From contig JBFMFO010000006.1 in assembly GCA_040754095.1 (NCBI GenBank), forward strand, positions 55,772 through 119,771: 64,000 nt of DNA. Reading direction: 5' to 3'. The first letter of the stretch is position 1. Each line of letters begins with the position of its first letter. Source of the DNA: QYQD01 sp040754095. GTDB taxonomy: Bacteria; Desulfobacterota; QYQD01. Positions 53,051-61,539 of this stretch are shown here, one piece after another. Below the pieces are notes generated by a model that searched no databases, had not been told where the DNA came from, and saw only the letters and a program-made list of their open reading frames with translations. The position numbers and the translations under genes are program-made.

Positions 53051-53401
53051 TCAGGCGAACACATCGAACAGCTTTCCCAGGAGCTCATCTTCAGCCTTTA
53101 TAGCCTTGAGATTAGCGGTGTAGGACCGTTGTACGGTCATAAGGCCGGTCATCTCTTCCTCCAGGGTTACATTGGATGATTCCTGAGTTTCAGCAGTCCC
53201 ATCTTCAGCCGGCAAGGGGACACCGGGCGTATTAATCTTGTTTATCGATACGGTAACGCCGGACGGATCGGCTTCCTGGAGGACTGCCCGACTTTTTTTA
53301 AACCCATTTGTGTTCACATTGGCGACATTATTAGCCGTAACCCCAAGCTTCTGTCCCAGTGCTTGAAAGGCAGATAAGGCCGGATATGCAGCATTCAACA
53401 T
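53051..53401 (-). CDS. orphan flagellar basal-body rod-like protein (FlgC/FlgG family)
   Basis: A protein of about 116 residues with both ends of the flagellar rod/hook family: LGQKLGVTANNVANVNTNGFKKS at the N-terminus and LEEEMTGLMTVQRSYTANLKAIKAEDELLGKLFDV at the C-terminus. The two helices would pack as in FlgC. The middle is short. No other flagellar gene is in the window, so either the flagellar genes are dispersed or this rod-like protein has another role. Two ATGs compete: 53407 is only 3 nt from AAGGAGG, while 53401 is 9 nt away and preferred. Confidence 0.8.
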   Translation of the reverse strand: MLNAAYPALSAFQALGQKLGVTANNVANVNTNGFKKSRAVLQEADPSGVTVSINKINTPGVPLPAEDGTAETQESSNVTLEEEMTGLMTVQRSYTANLKAIKAEDELLGKLFDVFA

Positions 53402-53602
53402 CGACATACACCTCCTTTTTAGAAAACCTTTCTACCCGCTTATTCTTATCGGCATACTTTAGAAAGGACTTAAAATATGGGCTTTGGTCGGCGCCGGGTA
53501 ACAGTCTTGATATCTTGATTTTTATGCGCTGACAGGCATGTTATTGCCTGTTTTGTTTTTTTCATGTTATAAGGATAAAGACATTAGGACTGGATTGTTG
53601 CT

Positions 53603-54850
53603 ATGACGAAGGAAAAGATGCCCGAGCTCTTGACTTTTTTGGGGCTGGAGAATCCGGATGACCTTAAAAAGGCCGAAATAGTAGTAGGGATTCCTTCATA
53701 TAATGAGGCCGAAGGTATCGCCCTGCCTACGGCTATGGCCGATGAAGGATTGCGGAACTATTTTAAGAATAAAAAAGCGGCTATTATAAATTGCGATGCC
53801 TGTTCCACGGACAATACAAAAGAGGTATTCTTAGGCGTAAAGACCACTACGCCGAAAATCTACCTTTCTACCCCTCCAGGTGTCACCGGCAAGGGAAATA
53901 ACATAAGAAATCTCTTCATCATGGCCCAAAGGCTTGGGGCCAGGGCCATTATTATGGTTGATGCCGATCTTAAGAGTATTACGCCGAAATGGATAAAGAT
54001 GCTCGGGGAGCCGATTTTCAGCGGCTTTGGATACGTGGCCCCACTTTACGTAAGGCATAAATATGACGGCACTATAACGAATAATATCGGTTACCCCTTT
54101 AGCCGTATGCTTTACGGCCGGCGGGTACGTCAACCTATCGGCGGCGATTTTGGTTTTTCCGGACGGCTATTGCCATGTTATCTTAACCTGCCGCTCTGGA
54201 GCGAGGACGTTTCACAATTTGGCATTGATATCTGGATGACCACCATAGCCATGATGCAAAAGATGCCGATTTGTCAGTCTTTTATGGGACGGCCGAAGAT
54301 ACACCGGGCAAAAGATCCCGGGGCACAGTTGGGGCCTATGTTTAAGCAGGTCATCGGGACTATCTTTGCCATGATGGGTCAGTTTTCCAATTATTGGGCC
54401 CACGTTAAGTGGAGTAAACCAACGTCTATCTTTGGCTTTGGCCTGGGGGACATAGAGGAACCTCCACCGCTGGAGGTGAACGAGGATAATCTCTATCAGA
54501 AATTTCTGGACGGTTTTACAAATTACTCCAGTGTATGGGAACAGGTCCTGCAAAGAGAAAATTATAAGAAACTGGTTGAAATAAAAGGGCTGCCTCCGGG
54601 TTTGTTTAACGTCCCTCCTCTGGTCTGGGCCTTGATCCTTTTTGATTTTGCGGTTGCGTATCACAAGGCGAAGATCGACCGAAGCACGTTATTAGAGGCA
54701 CTTATGCCCCTTTACTTCGGCAAGACGCTGTCTTTTGTTAAAAAGGCCGGGCAGATGTCCATTCAGGAGGCAGAAGAGCAGATCGAAAGCGAATGTATGG
54801 TCTTTGAAGAGTCCAAACCCTATTTGGTAAGACGCTGGAGTATTTTGTAA
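53603..54850 (+). CDS. GT2/GT81-like glycosyltransferase (glucosylglycerate synthase-like)
   Basis: A 415-residue GT-A fold glycosyltransferase. EIVVGIPSYNEAEGI is the nucleotide-binding start, INCDACSTDNT and IIMVDADLKSITP carry the acidic residues (DAD) that bind metal and nucleotide. PIGGDFGFSGRL and DVSQFGIDIWMTT resemble mannosyl/glucosylglycerate synthases of the GT81-type group that make compatible solutes. The function is an inference from motif pattern; another small-acceptor glycosyltransferase is possible. ATG start. The 209-nt gap after it begins with AGCTTTC/AGCTATC/AGCGATC heptamers (54855-54875). Confidence 0.78.
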   Translation: MTKEKMPELLTFLGLENPDDLKKAEIVVGIPSYNEAEGIALPTAMADEGLRNYFKNKKAAIINCDACSTDNTKEVFLGVKTTTPKIYLSTPPGVTGKGNNIRNLFIMAQRLGARAIIMVDADLKSITPKWIKMLGEPIFSGFGYVAPLYVRHKYDGTITNNIGYPFSRMLYGRRVRQPIGGDFGFSGRLLPCYLNLPLWSEDVSQFGIDIWMTTIAMMQKMPICQSFMGRPKIHRAKDPGAQLGPMFKQVIGTIFAMMGQFSNYWAHVKWSKPTSIFGFGLGDIEEPPPLEVNEDNLYQKFLDGFTNYSSVWEQVLQRENYKKLVEIKGLPPGLFNVPPLVWALILFDFAVAYHKAKIDRSTLLEALMPLYFGKTLSFVKKAGQMSIQEAEEQIESECMVFEESKPYLVRRWSIL

Positions 54851-55059
54851 AATAAGCTTTCAGCTATCAGCGATCGGCAAGATGAGTAAAATAACCTATG
54901 GACGGCGCTTCGTCCGGTAATTATGCGTCGGTTCATTCCTATTAAGGTTCAAGGCGCTATAGCGGAGAAAGAACCGGGGTCTTCTTTTTAAATAAGGTTT
55001 GTTTTTTAGATAAGTTAAAGTATATTGCTTGGGAAAATTATACTGACAGGTCTTGGCCA

Positions 55060-55320
55060 ATGCGAACCAGTACTAAAAAAGCCGCAATAAAACTCCCGAC
55101 CAAAATAAGAATAGTATGCCCTACTTGCGGCAATGATACAGATTTCTATGAGGTTGCCGAAGGAGTGATCCTTACCACACGCTACACACAAAATGAGGAC
55201 GGTAGTTTTACGCCTATAAGTGATGATTCACAGGTATTCGGTGAGATTAAATTCTATTGTGGCGAATGTGATGAAGATTTAACCCAATTTCACAAGCATT
55301 TTCTGGAAATGCTCTTTTAA
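55060..55320 (+). CDS. small zinc-ribbon protein
   Basis: An 86-residue protein with two CxxC knuckles, IVCPTCGNDTDFYEV and IKFYCGECDEDLTQF, about 45 residues apart, forming a predicted zinc ribbon around a beta-rich middle (GVILTTRYTQNEDGSFTPI). I do not recognise a named family with confidence. It lies 29 nt upstream of the RimK-like ligase and is likely co-expressed with it; whether it is a substrate or partner is unknown. Confidence 0.7.
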   Translation: MRTSTKKAAIKLPTKIRIVCPTCGNDTDFYEVAEGVILTTRYTQNEDGSFTPISDDSQVFGEIKFYCGECDEDLTQFHKHFLEMLF

Positions 55321-55349
55321 CCCGTATCCACAAAGCGAGACAGACAGGA

Positions 55350-56147
55350 ATGCGCTCCCGAATGGTTATCACCGACATGAAAACCTTTTCCGAGAGTTAT
55401 CATACCTTGACCAGGGGCGATATAGTGGTTGGACTCCTCAATCTTAAAAAAAATGAGGAGGCAAAATTTCTCCATCTGGTTGAAAATGGGGTCAAGTTGT
55501 TCCCGTCGGCCCTCGCTCAGGCTACCAGCCGTTCAAAGGCCGCACAAGTCTATATCCTGGGCAACGTTATGGTAGGGTATACCTTTGTAGCAAGGGATAA
55601 ACGAGATTTAATTGAGCAGATTACCAACTATAATGCCCATAAAATTAAGGAGGTGGTTACCAAACAAGATCGACTCAACTGCGGCTTGGGCATTAACGTC
55701 TGGCCGTCTATTGAGGCGGTTTACAATCATGCGTCATTAGGCCTGATGGAATTTCCGTTTGTTGTCCAGCCGTTTGTTAAAAATGTCAGAGACATAAGGG
55801 TAATAATTATCGGTGATTATGTGGAGGCCTATGAGAGGATCAACCAATACAATTTCCGCCACAACCTCTACTTTGGAGGAGAAAGTCGTCCCTACACCTT
55901 AAGTAAAAAAGAACGGGCCTTTTGCCTCAGGGTGATGAGAAAGGCACATTTTCCATACGCCCATATCGACCTGATGCTAACCAACGATAAGTTATACTTG
56001 TCTGAAATAAACCTTCGGGGCGGGCTAAAGGGGTCTCAGATTAGGCCTGATAAGTACATACCATTAATCAACAAAGTCCATCAGGATTTTGTTAAAAGAC
56101 ACCTGAGTTCCTGCTCTAAAAGTACCTCCGCAACAAAAAAGGCGTAG
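55350..56147 (+). CDS. RimK-like ATP-grasp ligase
   Basis: A 265-residue ATP-grasp protein related to RimK/LysX. VVQPFVKNVRDIRVIIIGDYVEAYERI is the nucleotide-binding strand pair, and AHIDLMLTNDKLYLSEINLRGGLKGSQI carries the metal-binding D and E-x-N pattern (about residues 210-240). Such ligases add amino acids, often Glu, to proteins or small molecules by an acyl-phosphate route. The N-terminal domain is shorter than in RimK. The substrate is unknown; the adjacent zinc-ribbon protein is a candidate partner. Its stop lies in a terminator hairpin. Confidence 0.8.
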   Translation: MRSRMVITDMKTFSESYHTLTRGDIVVGLLNLKKNEEAKFLHLVENGVKLFPSALAQATSRSKAAQVYILGNVMVGYTFVARDKRDLIEQITNYNAHKIKEVVTKQDRLNCGLGINVWPSIEAVYNHASLGLMEFPFVVQPFVKNVRDIRVIIIGDYVEAYERINQYNFRHNLYFGGESRPYTLSKKERAFCLRVMRKAHFPYAHIDLMLTNDKLYLSEINLRGGLKGSQIRPDKYIPLINKVHQDFVKRHLSSCSKSTSATKKA

Positions 56148-56176
56148 GCCCGCTTTCCGGCAGACCTACACCTTTT
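56137..56176. terminator. hairpin terminator between convergent genes
   Basis: AAAAGGCGTAGG pairs with CCTACACCTTTT with one mismatch. It contains the RimK-like stop codon and is flanked by A and T runs, so it can act on both the + gene and dsrC. Confidence 0.7.
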
Positions 56177-56208
56177 GTCTCTCTTTTTCCTACAAGAAAT
56201 AACGCTGA

Positions 56209-56529
56209 TTATACGCAGCCAGTCGGCTTCGGAAGGCCAGCCATCTTACAGGCTCCCTTACCCGGCCCGGAGGGGAAAAGCTCATAGATCTTTTTCAATG
56301 GATAACCCGTTACCTTAGAAAATATCCTTACCATTGGGGCAATGCCGTTTTTCTTGTAATAATCCTGCAAGAAATTGACGCACTTCCAATGCTCATCGCC
56401 TACCTCAGGAATACCTTCTACGTCCTTTACATAATCTACCCAGTTTTCATCCCATGCGCTAAGCCCCGCGGCCAAGAAGCCGTCTTCATCTACCTCGTAG
56501 GTTTTTCCTTTGTGTTCAACCGTTGCCAT
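56209..56529 (-). CDS. dsrC: DsrC, sulfur carrier of dissimilatory sulfite reductase
   Basis: A 106-residue DsrC/TusE-fold protein. EVDEDGFLAAGLSAWDENWV at the N-terminus and GPGKGACKMAGLPKPTGCV at the C-terminus are characteristic; Cys94 and the penultimate Cys105, ten residues apart, form the trisulfide that carries sulfite-derived sulfur to the DsrMKJOP complex. Both cysteines are present, so this is a true DsrC rather than a TusE with only the last Cys. It marks the organism as capable of dissimilatory sulfur metabolism. dsrAB is not adjacent. AGGAGGAG precedes the ATG. Confidence 0.95.
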   Translation of the reverse strand: MATVEHKGKTYEVDEDGFLAAGLSAWDENWVDYVKDVEGIPEVGDEHWKCVNFLQDYYKKNGIAPMVRIFSKVTGYPLKKIYELFPSGPGKGACKMAGLPKPTGCV

Positions 56530-56573
56530 TTATACTCCTCCTTTTTAGCTTTTAGATGTTATCTCGAATAAAA

Positions 56574-56631
56574 AATGAACTGTACTTCATTTGCTGAAAG
56601 TCTCATTACTATAGCCAGAAAACTTTGTCAA
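56574..56631 (-). promoter_or_regulatory. dsrC promoter and palindrome
   Basis: On the - strand, TTGACA (56631-56626), 17-bp spacer, TAATGA (56608-56603). The near-palindrome AATGAA-CTGTAC-TTCATT (56574-56591) lies just past the expected transcript start and could be an operator. A second palindrome AATTACGTAATT is at 56675-56686. Confidence 0.5.
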
Positions 56632-56726
56632 GAGTTAAAAGAGAGAAAAATTGCTTGCAGTTGGAACTTTATGTAATTACGTAATTTTTATGGGATAATA
56701 ATTATCGCACCTATCTCCCTTTAAGC

Positions 56727-58061
56727 TCATGTTTTGTCACCTTTGGTACGGGGCTGAAATGAGGCCAGATATTCGCGCCACTTTTTTAAGCGCTCACCGA
56801 TAATCTTTTCCATCCCTCGCTTAGTCGGACGGTAATAAATATGCCCTCTTATTTCCGGCGGCAGGTGTTCTTGCGCTACCAGGGCCTCGGGAAAGTCATG
56901 GGCATACTTATAGCCGCGTCCGTACCCCAGATCCTTCATCAGTCCGGTCGGGGCATTACGGATATGCAAGGGGACAGGCAGGCTTCCGGTTCTGGACACG
57001 TCCTTTTGTCCTTCCAGAAAGGCCATATATATGGCGTTGCTCTTCGGAGCCGTGGCTAAATACAGAGCGGCCTGGGCCAGGGCCAGTTCTCCTTCCGGGC
57101 TGCCCAATGACTGGTAGGCCTGCAAGGCGGCCATGGCTATCTGAAGGGCCTGGGGATCGGCGTTACCCACATCTTCGGATGCAAATCTTATCATCCGGCG
57201 GGCTATATATAGCGGCTCTTCTCCGGCGGCCAGCATCCTGAGCAGCCAGTAGAGGGCGGCATCCGGGTCGCTTCCCCGGAGGCTTTTGTGGAAGGCAGAG
57301 ATGATATTGTAATGCTCTTCCCCATCCTTGTCATAGGCGAGCGCTTTTTTCTGTACCGCCTCTTCCGCCAGCTTAAGATCGATATGGCGAACCCCTTCCT
57401 CATCCGGCGAGGCCAGCAAGACAGCTACTTCCAGGCTGTTTAGGGCGAAGCGGGCATCGCCCTGGGCGGCGGAAATGATGAGATCAAGGGCCTCCCGTGA
57501 TAAATTAACACAAATACCTCCCAGACCCCTTTCTTTATCCGTAAGCGCCTGTTTGAGCACTTCTTTAAGATCGTCTTCAGTAAGTGGCCTTAAAACAATT
57601 AACCGCGAACGGGACAAAAGCGGGGTTATTATCTCAAAAGAGGGATTTTCCGTGGTGGCCCCGATGAGGGTGATTAGTCCGCTCTCTACATGCGGCAGGA
57701 AGGCATCCTGTTGGGCCTTGTTGAATCGGTGAATCTCATCGACAAAGAGGATGGTCTTTCTCCCGCCGGCTTTTCTTTGGGACTCGGCCTCAGCCACTAC
57801 CGCCCTGATGTCCTTTACCCCGGACAGTACAGCCGAAAAGCTGACAAAATAGGCCTCTACGGCCCGGGCCAGGATATAGGCCAGGGTGGTCTTGCCAGAT
57901 CCGGGCGGCCCCCAGAAAATAAGAGAAGGTATCTCTTTGGCCCTGAGCAGGCGGGGGATTAATTTCCCCTCTGCAAGCACATGCCTCTGCCCAATAACCT
58001 CGTCTATAGTCCGGGGTCGCATGCGGTCAGCCAGAGGAGTTGATTTACCTGCGCTATACAT
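56727..58061 (-). CDS. rarA: replication-associated recombination protein A (MgsA/RarA AAA ATPase)
   Basis: A 444-residue AAA+ ATPase acting at stalled replication forks. PLADRMRPRTIDEVIGQRHVL at the N-terminus, Walker A GPPGSGKTTLA (about residue 52), Walker B LFVDEIHRFNKAQQDAFLPHVE, sensor 1 GATTENPSFE, and the C-terminal tetramerisation region (GYKYAHDFPEALVAQEHLPPEIRGHIYY) are all present. It is 23 nt downstream of livF on the same strand, so it may be read from the transporter operon. Confidence 0.96.
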   Translation of the reverse strand: MYSAGKSTPLADRMRPRTIDEVIGQRHVLAEGKLIPRLLRAKEIPSLIFWGPPGSGKTTLAYILARAVEAYFVSFSAVLSGVKDIRAVVAEAESQRKAGGRKTILFVDEIHRFNKAQQDAFLPHVESGLITLIGATTENPSFEIITPLLSRSRLIVLRPLTEDDLKEVLKQALTDKERGLGGICVNLSREALDLIISAAQGDARFALNSLEVAVLLASPDEEGVRHIDLKLAEEAVQKKALAYDKDGEEHYNIISAFHKSLRGSDPDAALYWLLRMLAAGEEPLYIARRMIRFASEDVGNADPQALQIAMAALQAYQSLGSPEGELALAQAALYLATAPKSNAIYMAFLEGQKDVSRTGSLPVPLHIRNAPTGLMKDLGYGRGYKYAHDFPEALVAQEHLPPEIRGHIYYRPTKRGMEKIIGERLKKWREYLASFQPRTKGDKT

Positions 58062-58084
58062 AACTTAACGAATGGATAACCGGT

Positions 58085-58801
58085 CTACATTAATGTAATC
58101 TTACCCAGATATGCCTCTTGAACAACGGGATCGGCCCGAAGTTCCTCTCCGCTTCCCTCCAGTACGATTCGGCCGGTTTCCAGGACATAAGCATAATGGG
58201 CCAGGCGTAGGGCGGCATTGGCATTTTGTTCCACCAGGAGGATGGTTGTCCCCCGTTCATGGATTTGGCGCATAACCGCGAACACCTCGCTCACCAGTTG
58301 CGGAGAAAGTCCCAGAGACGGTTCATCCAACATAAGAAGCCTCGGCCTGCCCATCAGGGCGCGACCCAGGGCCAGCATCTGTTGCTCGCCCCCGGAAAGC
58401 GTTCCGGCCTGTTGATACAGGCGTTCCTTCAACCGGGGGAAGGTGGAAAAAATCCATTCCATATCTTCTTCTACTCCCTCCCGGTCCCGGCGGAAATAGG
58501 CACCCAACTTAAGATTTTCCGAGATGCTGAGATTGGCAAAGACCCTCCGCCCCTCCGGCACCAGGGTGATGCCACACCTCGCGACCCAGTGCGGGGCAAG
58601 GCCCTTAATTTCCCTTCCCTCAAACCGGATGGATCCTTTCTGGGACTTAACCAGGCCACAGATGGTCTTCAAAATACTGCTCTTGCCCGCGCCGTTGGCC
58701 CCGATAAGGGTGAGTATCCGGCCGGTCTTAACCCTGAAACTTATACCCTTGAGGGCCTGGATGCTACCATAGCTTACATGAATATCACCGACCTCAAGCA
58801 C
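58085..58801 (-). CDS. livF: branched-chain amino acid ABC transporter ATPase LivF
   Basis: A 238-residue ABC ATPase. Walker A GANGAGKSS, signature LSGGEQQMLALGRAL, Walker B LLMLDEPSLGL and H-loop LVEQN are intact. The LivF-type N-terminus (LEVGDIHVSYGSIQALKGISF) and the length separate it from LivG. It powers import with LivG. GTG start, overlapping the livG end by 8 nt. Confidence 0.96.
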   Translation of the reverse strand: MLEVGDIHVSYGSIQALKGISFRVKTGRILTLIGANGAGKSSILKTICGLVKSQKGSIRFEGREIKGLAPHWVARCGITLVPEGRRVFANLSISENLKLGAYFRRDREGVEEDMEWIFSTFPRLKERLYQQAGTLSGGEQQMLALGRALMGRPRLLMLDEPSLGLSPQLVSEVFAVMRQIHERGTTILLVEQNANAALRLAHYAYVLETGRIVLEGSGEELRADPVVQEAYLGKITLM

Positions 58802-59564
58802 TTTCCGGTTCTCCTAGGTAGGCCTCTATGACCTGGGGATTATTTTGTATCTCTGCGGGAATCCCTGTGGCTATGGTCACTCCATGATCGAGGACGATGA
58901 GATGCTCGCATAAGCCCATCACAAAACGCATATCGTGCTCGATAAGGATAATAGCCAGGCCGTAAGCCTCGCGGATGGAGTTTATAAAGTCTATCATGTC
59001 GCCTGTTTCCCGTGGGTTCATTCCGGCTACCGGCTCATCTAAAAGGAGCAAACCGGGATTAGTAGCCAGGGCACGGGCTATCTCCAGCTTGCGTTGCTGT
59101 CCATAGGCCAATGTCCCGGCCTTCTCGTTGGCCACATTATCGAGTTGGACTTCGGCCAGTAGTTCTCTGGCCATACTCCGCATCTTCTTTTCTTCAGACT
59201 TGTAGCGCGGCAGGCGAAAAATAGCCTCCCATAGACTGGAACGAAGACGTCCGTGGTAACCGATCATTGTATTTTCCAGGACGGTTAGGTCATTAAAGAG
59301 ACGAATATTCTGGAAAGTGCGGGCAATGCCCGCAGCGTTTATGAGATGGCTTTGTGTGCTGGTGATGTCTTTATCCCTGAAATAAATTTTCCCTTCAGTG
59401 GGTAACAGACGGCCCGTAATCATATTAAAAACCGTGGTCTTGCCGGCGCCGTTCGGGCCGATAAGACCGATTAGATCCCCTTCTTTCACCGTTAGGGAAA
59501 GATCGCTAACGGCCATAAGCCCCCCAAATTTCATGGTCAGATGTTCGGCCTTAAAGAAGGACAC
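58794..59564 (-). CDS. livG: branched-chain amino acid ABC transporter ATPase LivG
   Basis: A 256-residue ABC ATPase. Walker A GPNGAGKTT, LivG-type segment GIARTFQNIRLFNDLTVLENTMIGYH, signature LAYGQQRKLEIARAL, Walker B LLLLDEPVAGM and IEHDMRFVMGLCEHLIVLDHG are present. The signature reads AYGQQR in place of LSGGQ, normal for LivG. GTG start; follows livM by 6 nt. Confidence 0.96.
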   Translation of the reverse strand: MSFFKAEHLTMKFGGLMAVSDLSLTVKEGDLIGLIGPNGAGKTTVFNMITGRLLPTEGKIYFRDKDITSTQSHLINAAGIARTFQNIRLFNDLTVLENTMIGYHGRLRSSLWEAIFRLPRYKSEEKKMRSMARELLAEVQLDNVANEKAGTLAYGQQRKLEIARALATNPGLLLLDEPVAGMNPRETGDMIDFINSIREAYGLAIILIEHDMRFVMGLCEHLIVLDHGVTIATGIPAEIQNNPQVIEAYLGEPESA

Positions 59565-59570
59565 GCGCCC

Positions 59571-60629
59571 TTACCCTCTTCTTTTCCCTATCTTTAAAAA
59601 ACCGCAGAGCCATTCCCATGAGAACTCGCGGCGGCCCATGAGCCCCTGACGGGCGAAGATCATAATCAGGATAAGCATTATAGAGAAAACAACCATACGC
59701 ATTCCCGGTATGCCCGGGATATTAAACGGCCCGATAGACATCGGTTCTTCTACGGCCCTGAGCCATTCTCCGGCGTAGGTAATAATTACAGCCGCGATAA
59801 TAGAACCGGTCATACTTCCCATCCCGCCGATAACGATTATGACCAGGAGATTGAACGTCAGAAAGAAACTAAAAAGGGTTGGAGAAATGGTAGTAATTAG
59901 ATGTGCCATAAGCCCACCGGCCATGCCGGCGAAAAAGGCATGAACTACAAAGGCCAGCATCTTGTGCCGGAATACATTGATCCCCATAGCCGCGGCGGCT
60001 ACTTCATCCTCCCGAATAGCCTGCATGGCCCGGCCAAAGCTGCTTTTGACCAGGCGGGTGACACAAAAAACAGTGAAGACAGCTACCCCACAGGACCACC
60101 ACAAATTCGTATATTCGGGCAGGCCCTTAAGTCCAAGGGGGCCGTTGGTTATACTCTGGGCATTATTGGCTACTACTCTGACCACCTCACCAAAGCCCAG
60201 GGTAACTATAGCCAGATAATCTCCGCGCACCCTGAACACCGGAAAGGCCATAACAAATCCCAGGAGGGCGGCAAAAACGCCGCCTATCAGGAGGGAAGGC
60301 AGGAAGGGCAGATGCAGGACAGAAATCGGCCATATAACGGGTTCGATGATAAAAGACAGTTCCTTTTCAGCCGGGCTGATAGTCAAAAGGGCCGTAGTAT
60401 AGGCGCCCACAGCCATAAAGGCATTCGGTCCTAAAGAAAACTGACCGGCCACCCCATTTATAAGATTGTAACTGACCGCTAACGTTACAAAGATGGCAGA
60501 GACATTTAAGATACGGATTTGATACTCATCGGCCTGGTTTTGAACCTGAAGTAAAAAAGCAAACAGGCCTGCCAGCGCGCCGTAGGTACACAGCTTGTAT
60601 ATCCATTCCCGCCGATGTTGGTCGGACAT
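59571..60629 (-). CDS. livM: branched-chain amino acid ABC transporter permease LivM
   Basis: A 352-residue inner-membrane permease with about ten hydrophobic segments. VAGQFSLGPNAFMAVGAYTTALL, RVRGDYLAIVTLGFGEVVRV (the LivM EAA-like loop), and GGMGSMTGSIIAAVIITYAGEWLR are typical. It pairs with LivH to form the channel. 5 nt separate it from livH. Confidence 0.96.
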   Translation of the reverse strand: MSDQHRREWIYKLCTYGALAGLFAFLLQVQNQADEYQIRILNVSAIFVTLAVSYNLINGVAGQFSLGPNAFMAVGAYTTALLTISPAEKELSFIIEPVIWPISVLHLPFLPSLLIGGVFAALLGFVMAFPVFRVRGDYLAIVTLGFGEVVRVVANNAQSITNGPLGLKGLPEYTNLWWSCGVAVFTVFCVTRLVKSSFGRAMQAIREDEVAAAAMGINVFRHKMLAFVVHAFFAGMAGGLMAHLITTISPTLFSFFLTFNLLVIIVIGGMGSMTGSIIAAVIITYAGEWLRAVEEPMSIGPFNIPGIPGMRMVVFSIMLILIMIFARQGLMGRREFSWEWLCGFLKIGKRRG

Positions 60630-60634
60630 GGCTT

Positions 60635-61522
60635 TTAACCTATCGTATCCTTTCCTGCCAGACCGGTAGGTCTAAAGAGTAAAATGAGTATCAAAAGGAT
60701 AAAGGCAAACGCATCCCGATACCCGGCCAGAGACGGCAAAAAAGCCACCAGAAGTATCTCCGTTATTCCTAATAATAATCCGCCCAATACCGCCCCGTGG
60801 ATATTTCCTATACCCCCGATAACTGCAGCCACAAAGGCCTTAAGCCCGGGAATAATGCCCATGAGCGGATTTATCTGGGGATATTTCATGGCCCACATGA
60901 TTCCTCCTGCCGCAGCCAGGGCCGAACCCACGGCAAAAGTCAGGCTGATAACGCGATTTACGTCAATGCCCATGAGCTGAACCATCTCCATGTCTTTGGC
61001 CACGGCACGCATGGCCGCTCCCACCCTAGTTCTATAGAGTAGTAAAAAAACCAGCGCCAGAAGGAGGGCGGTGACTACCGGCACCCATATACTGAGGCTG
61101 AAGATACGCACTCCAGCCAACTCATAGGTCTTATTTAAAAAATCCGGGCGGTAAAAGGCCCTGGGTCGGCCGCCAAAGACCACAAGCCCCAGATTTTCGA
61201 GAAAAAAGGAGACACCGATAGCGGTAATTAAAGCCGAGATGCGGGGGGCATGGCGCACTGGCCGGTAGGCCCCAAGGTCAATAAGGATGCCTAATAGCGC
61301 CGTAAGCAAGATAGCCATAATAACCGAAAGCCACCAGGGAAGGGCATAGACGGATATGCCGAAATAGGCAAAGTACGTGGATATCATTAAGATATCGCCA
61401 TGGGCAAAATTAATAAGGCGGATTATCCCATAAACCATGGTATAGCCTATGGCTATAAGGGCGTACAGGCTTCCCAGGGAGATGCCGTTTAATAGCTGCT
61501 GTAAAAATAAGGGAAGGTCCAC
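60635..61522 (-). CDS. livH: branched-chain amino acid ABC transporter permease LivH
   Basis: A 295-residue permease with eight or so hydrophobic helices. LLNGISLGSLYALIAIGYTMVYGIIRLINFAHGD is the classic LivH N-terminus; RAVAKDMEMVQLMGIDVNRVI is the ATPase-contact loop and AVIGGIGNIHGAVLGGLLLG follows. GTG start, 17 nt after livK. Confidence 0.97.
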   Translation of the reverse strand: MDLPLFLQQLLNGISLGSLYALIAIGYTMVYGIIRLINFAHGDILMISTYFAYFGISVYALPWWLSVIMAILLTALLGILIDLGAYRPVRHAPRISALITAIGVSFFLENLGLVVFGGRPRAFYRPDFLNKTYELAGVRIFSLSIWVPVVTALLLALVFLLLYRTRVGAAMRAVAKDMEMVQLMGIDVNRVISLTFAVGSALAAAGGIMWAMKYPQINPLMGIIPGLKAFVAAVIGGIGNIHGAVLGGLLLGITEILLVAFLPSLAGYRDAFAFILLILILLFRPTGLAGKDTIG

Positions 61523-61539
61523 GTGATTAATTGATGCAT

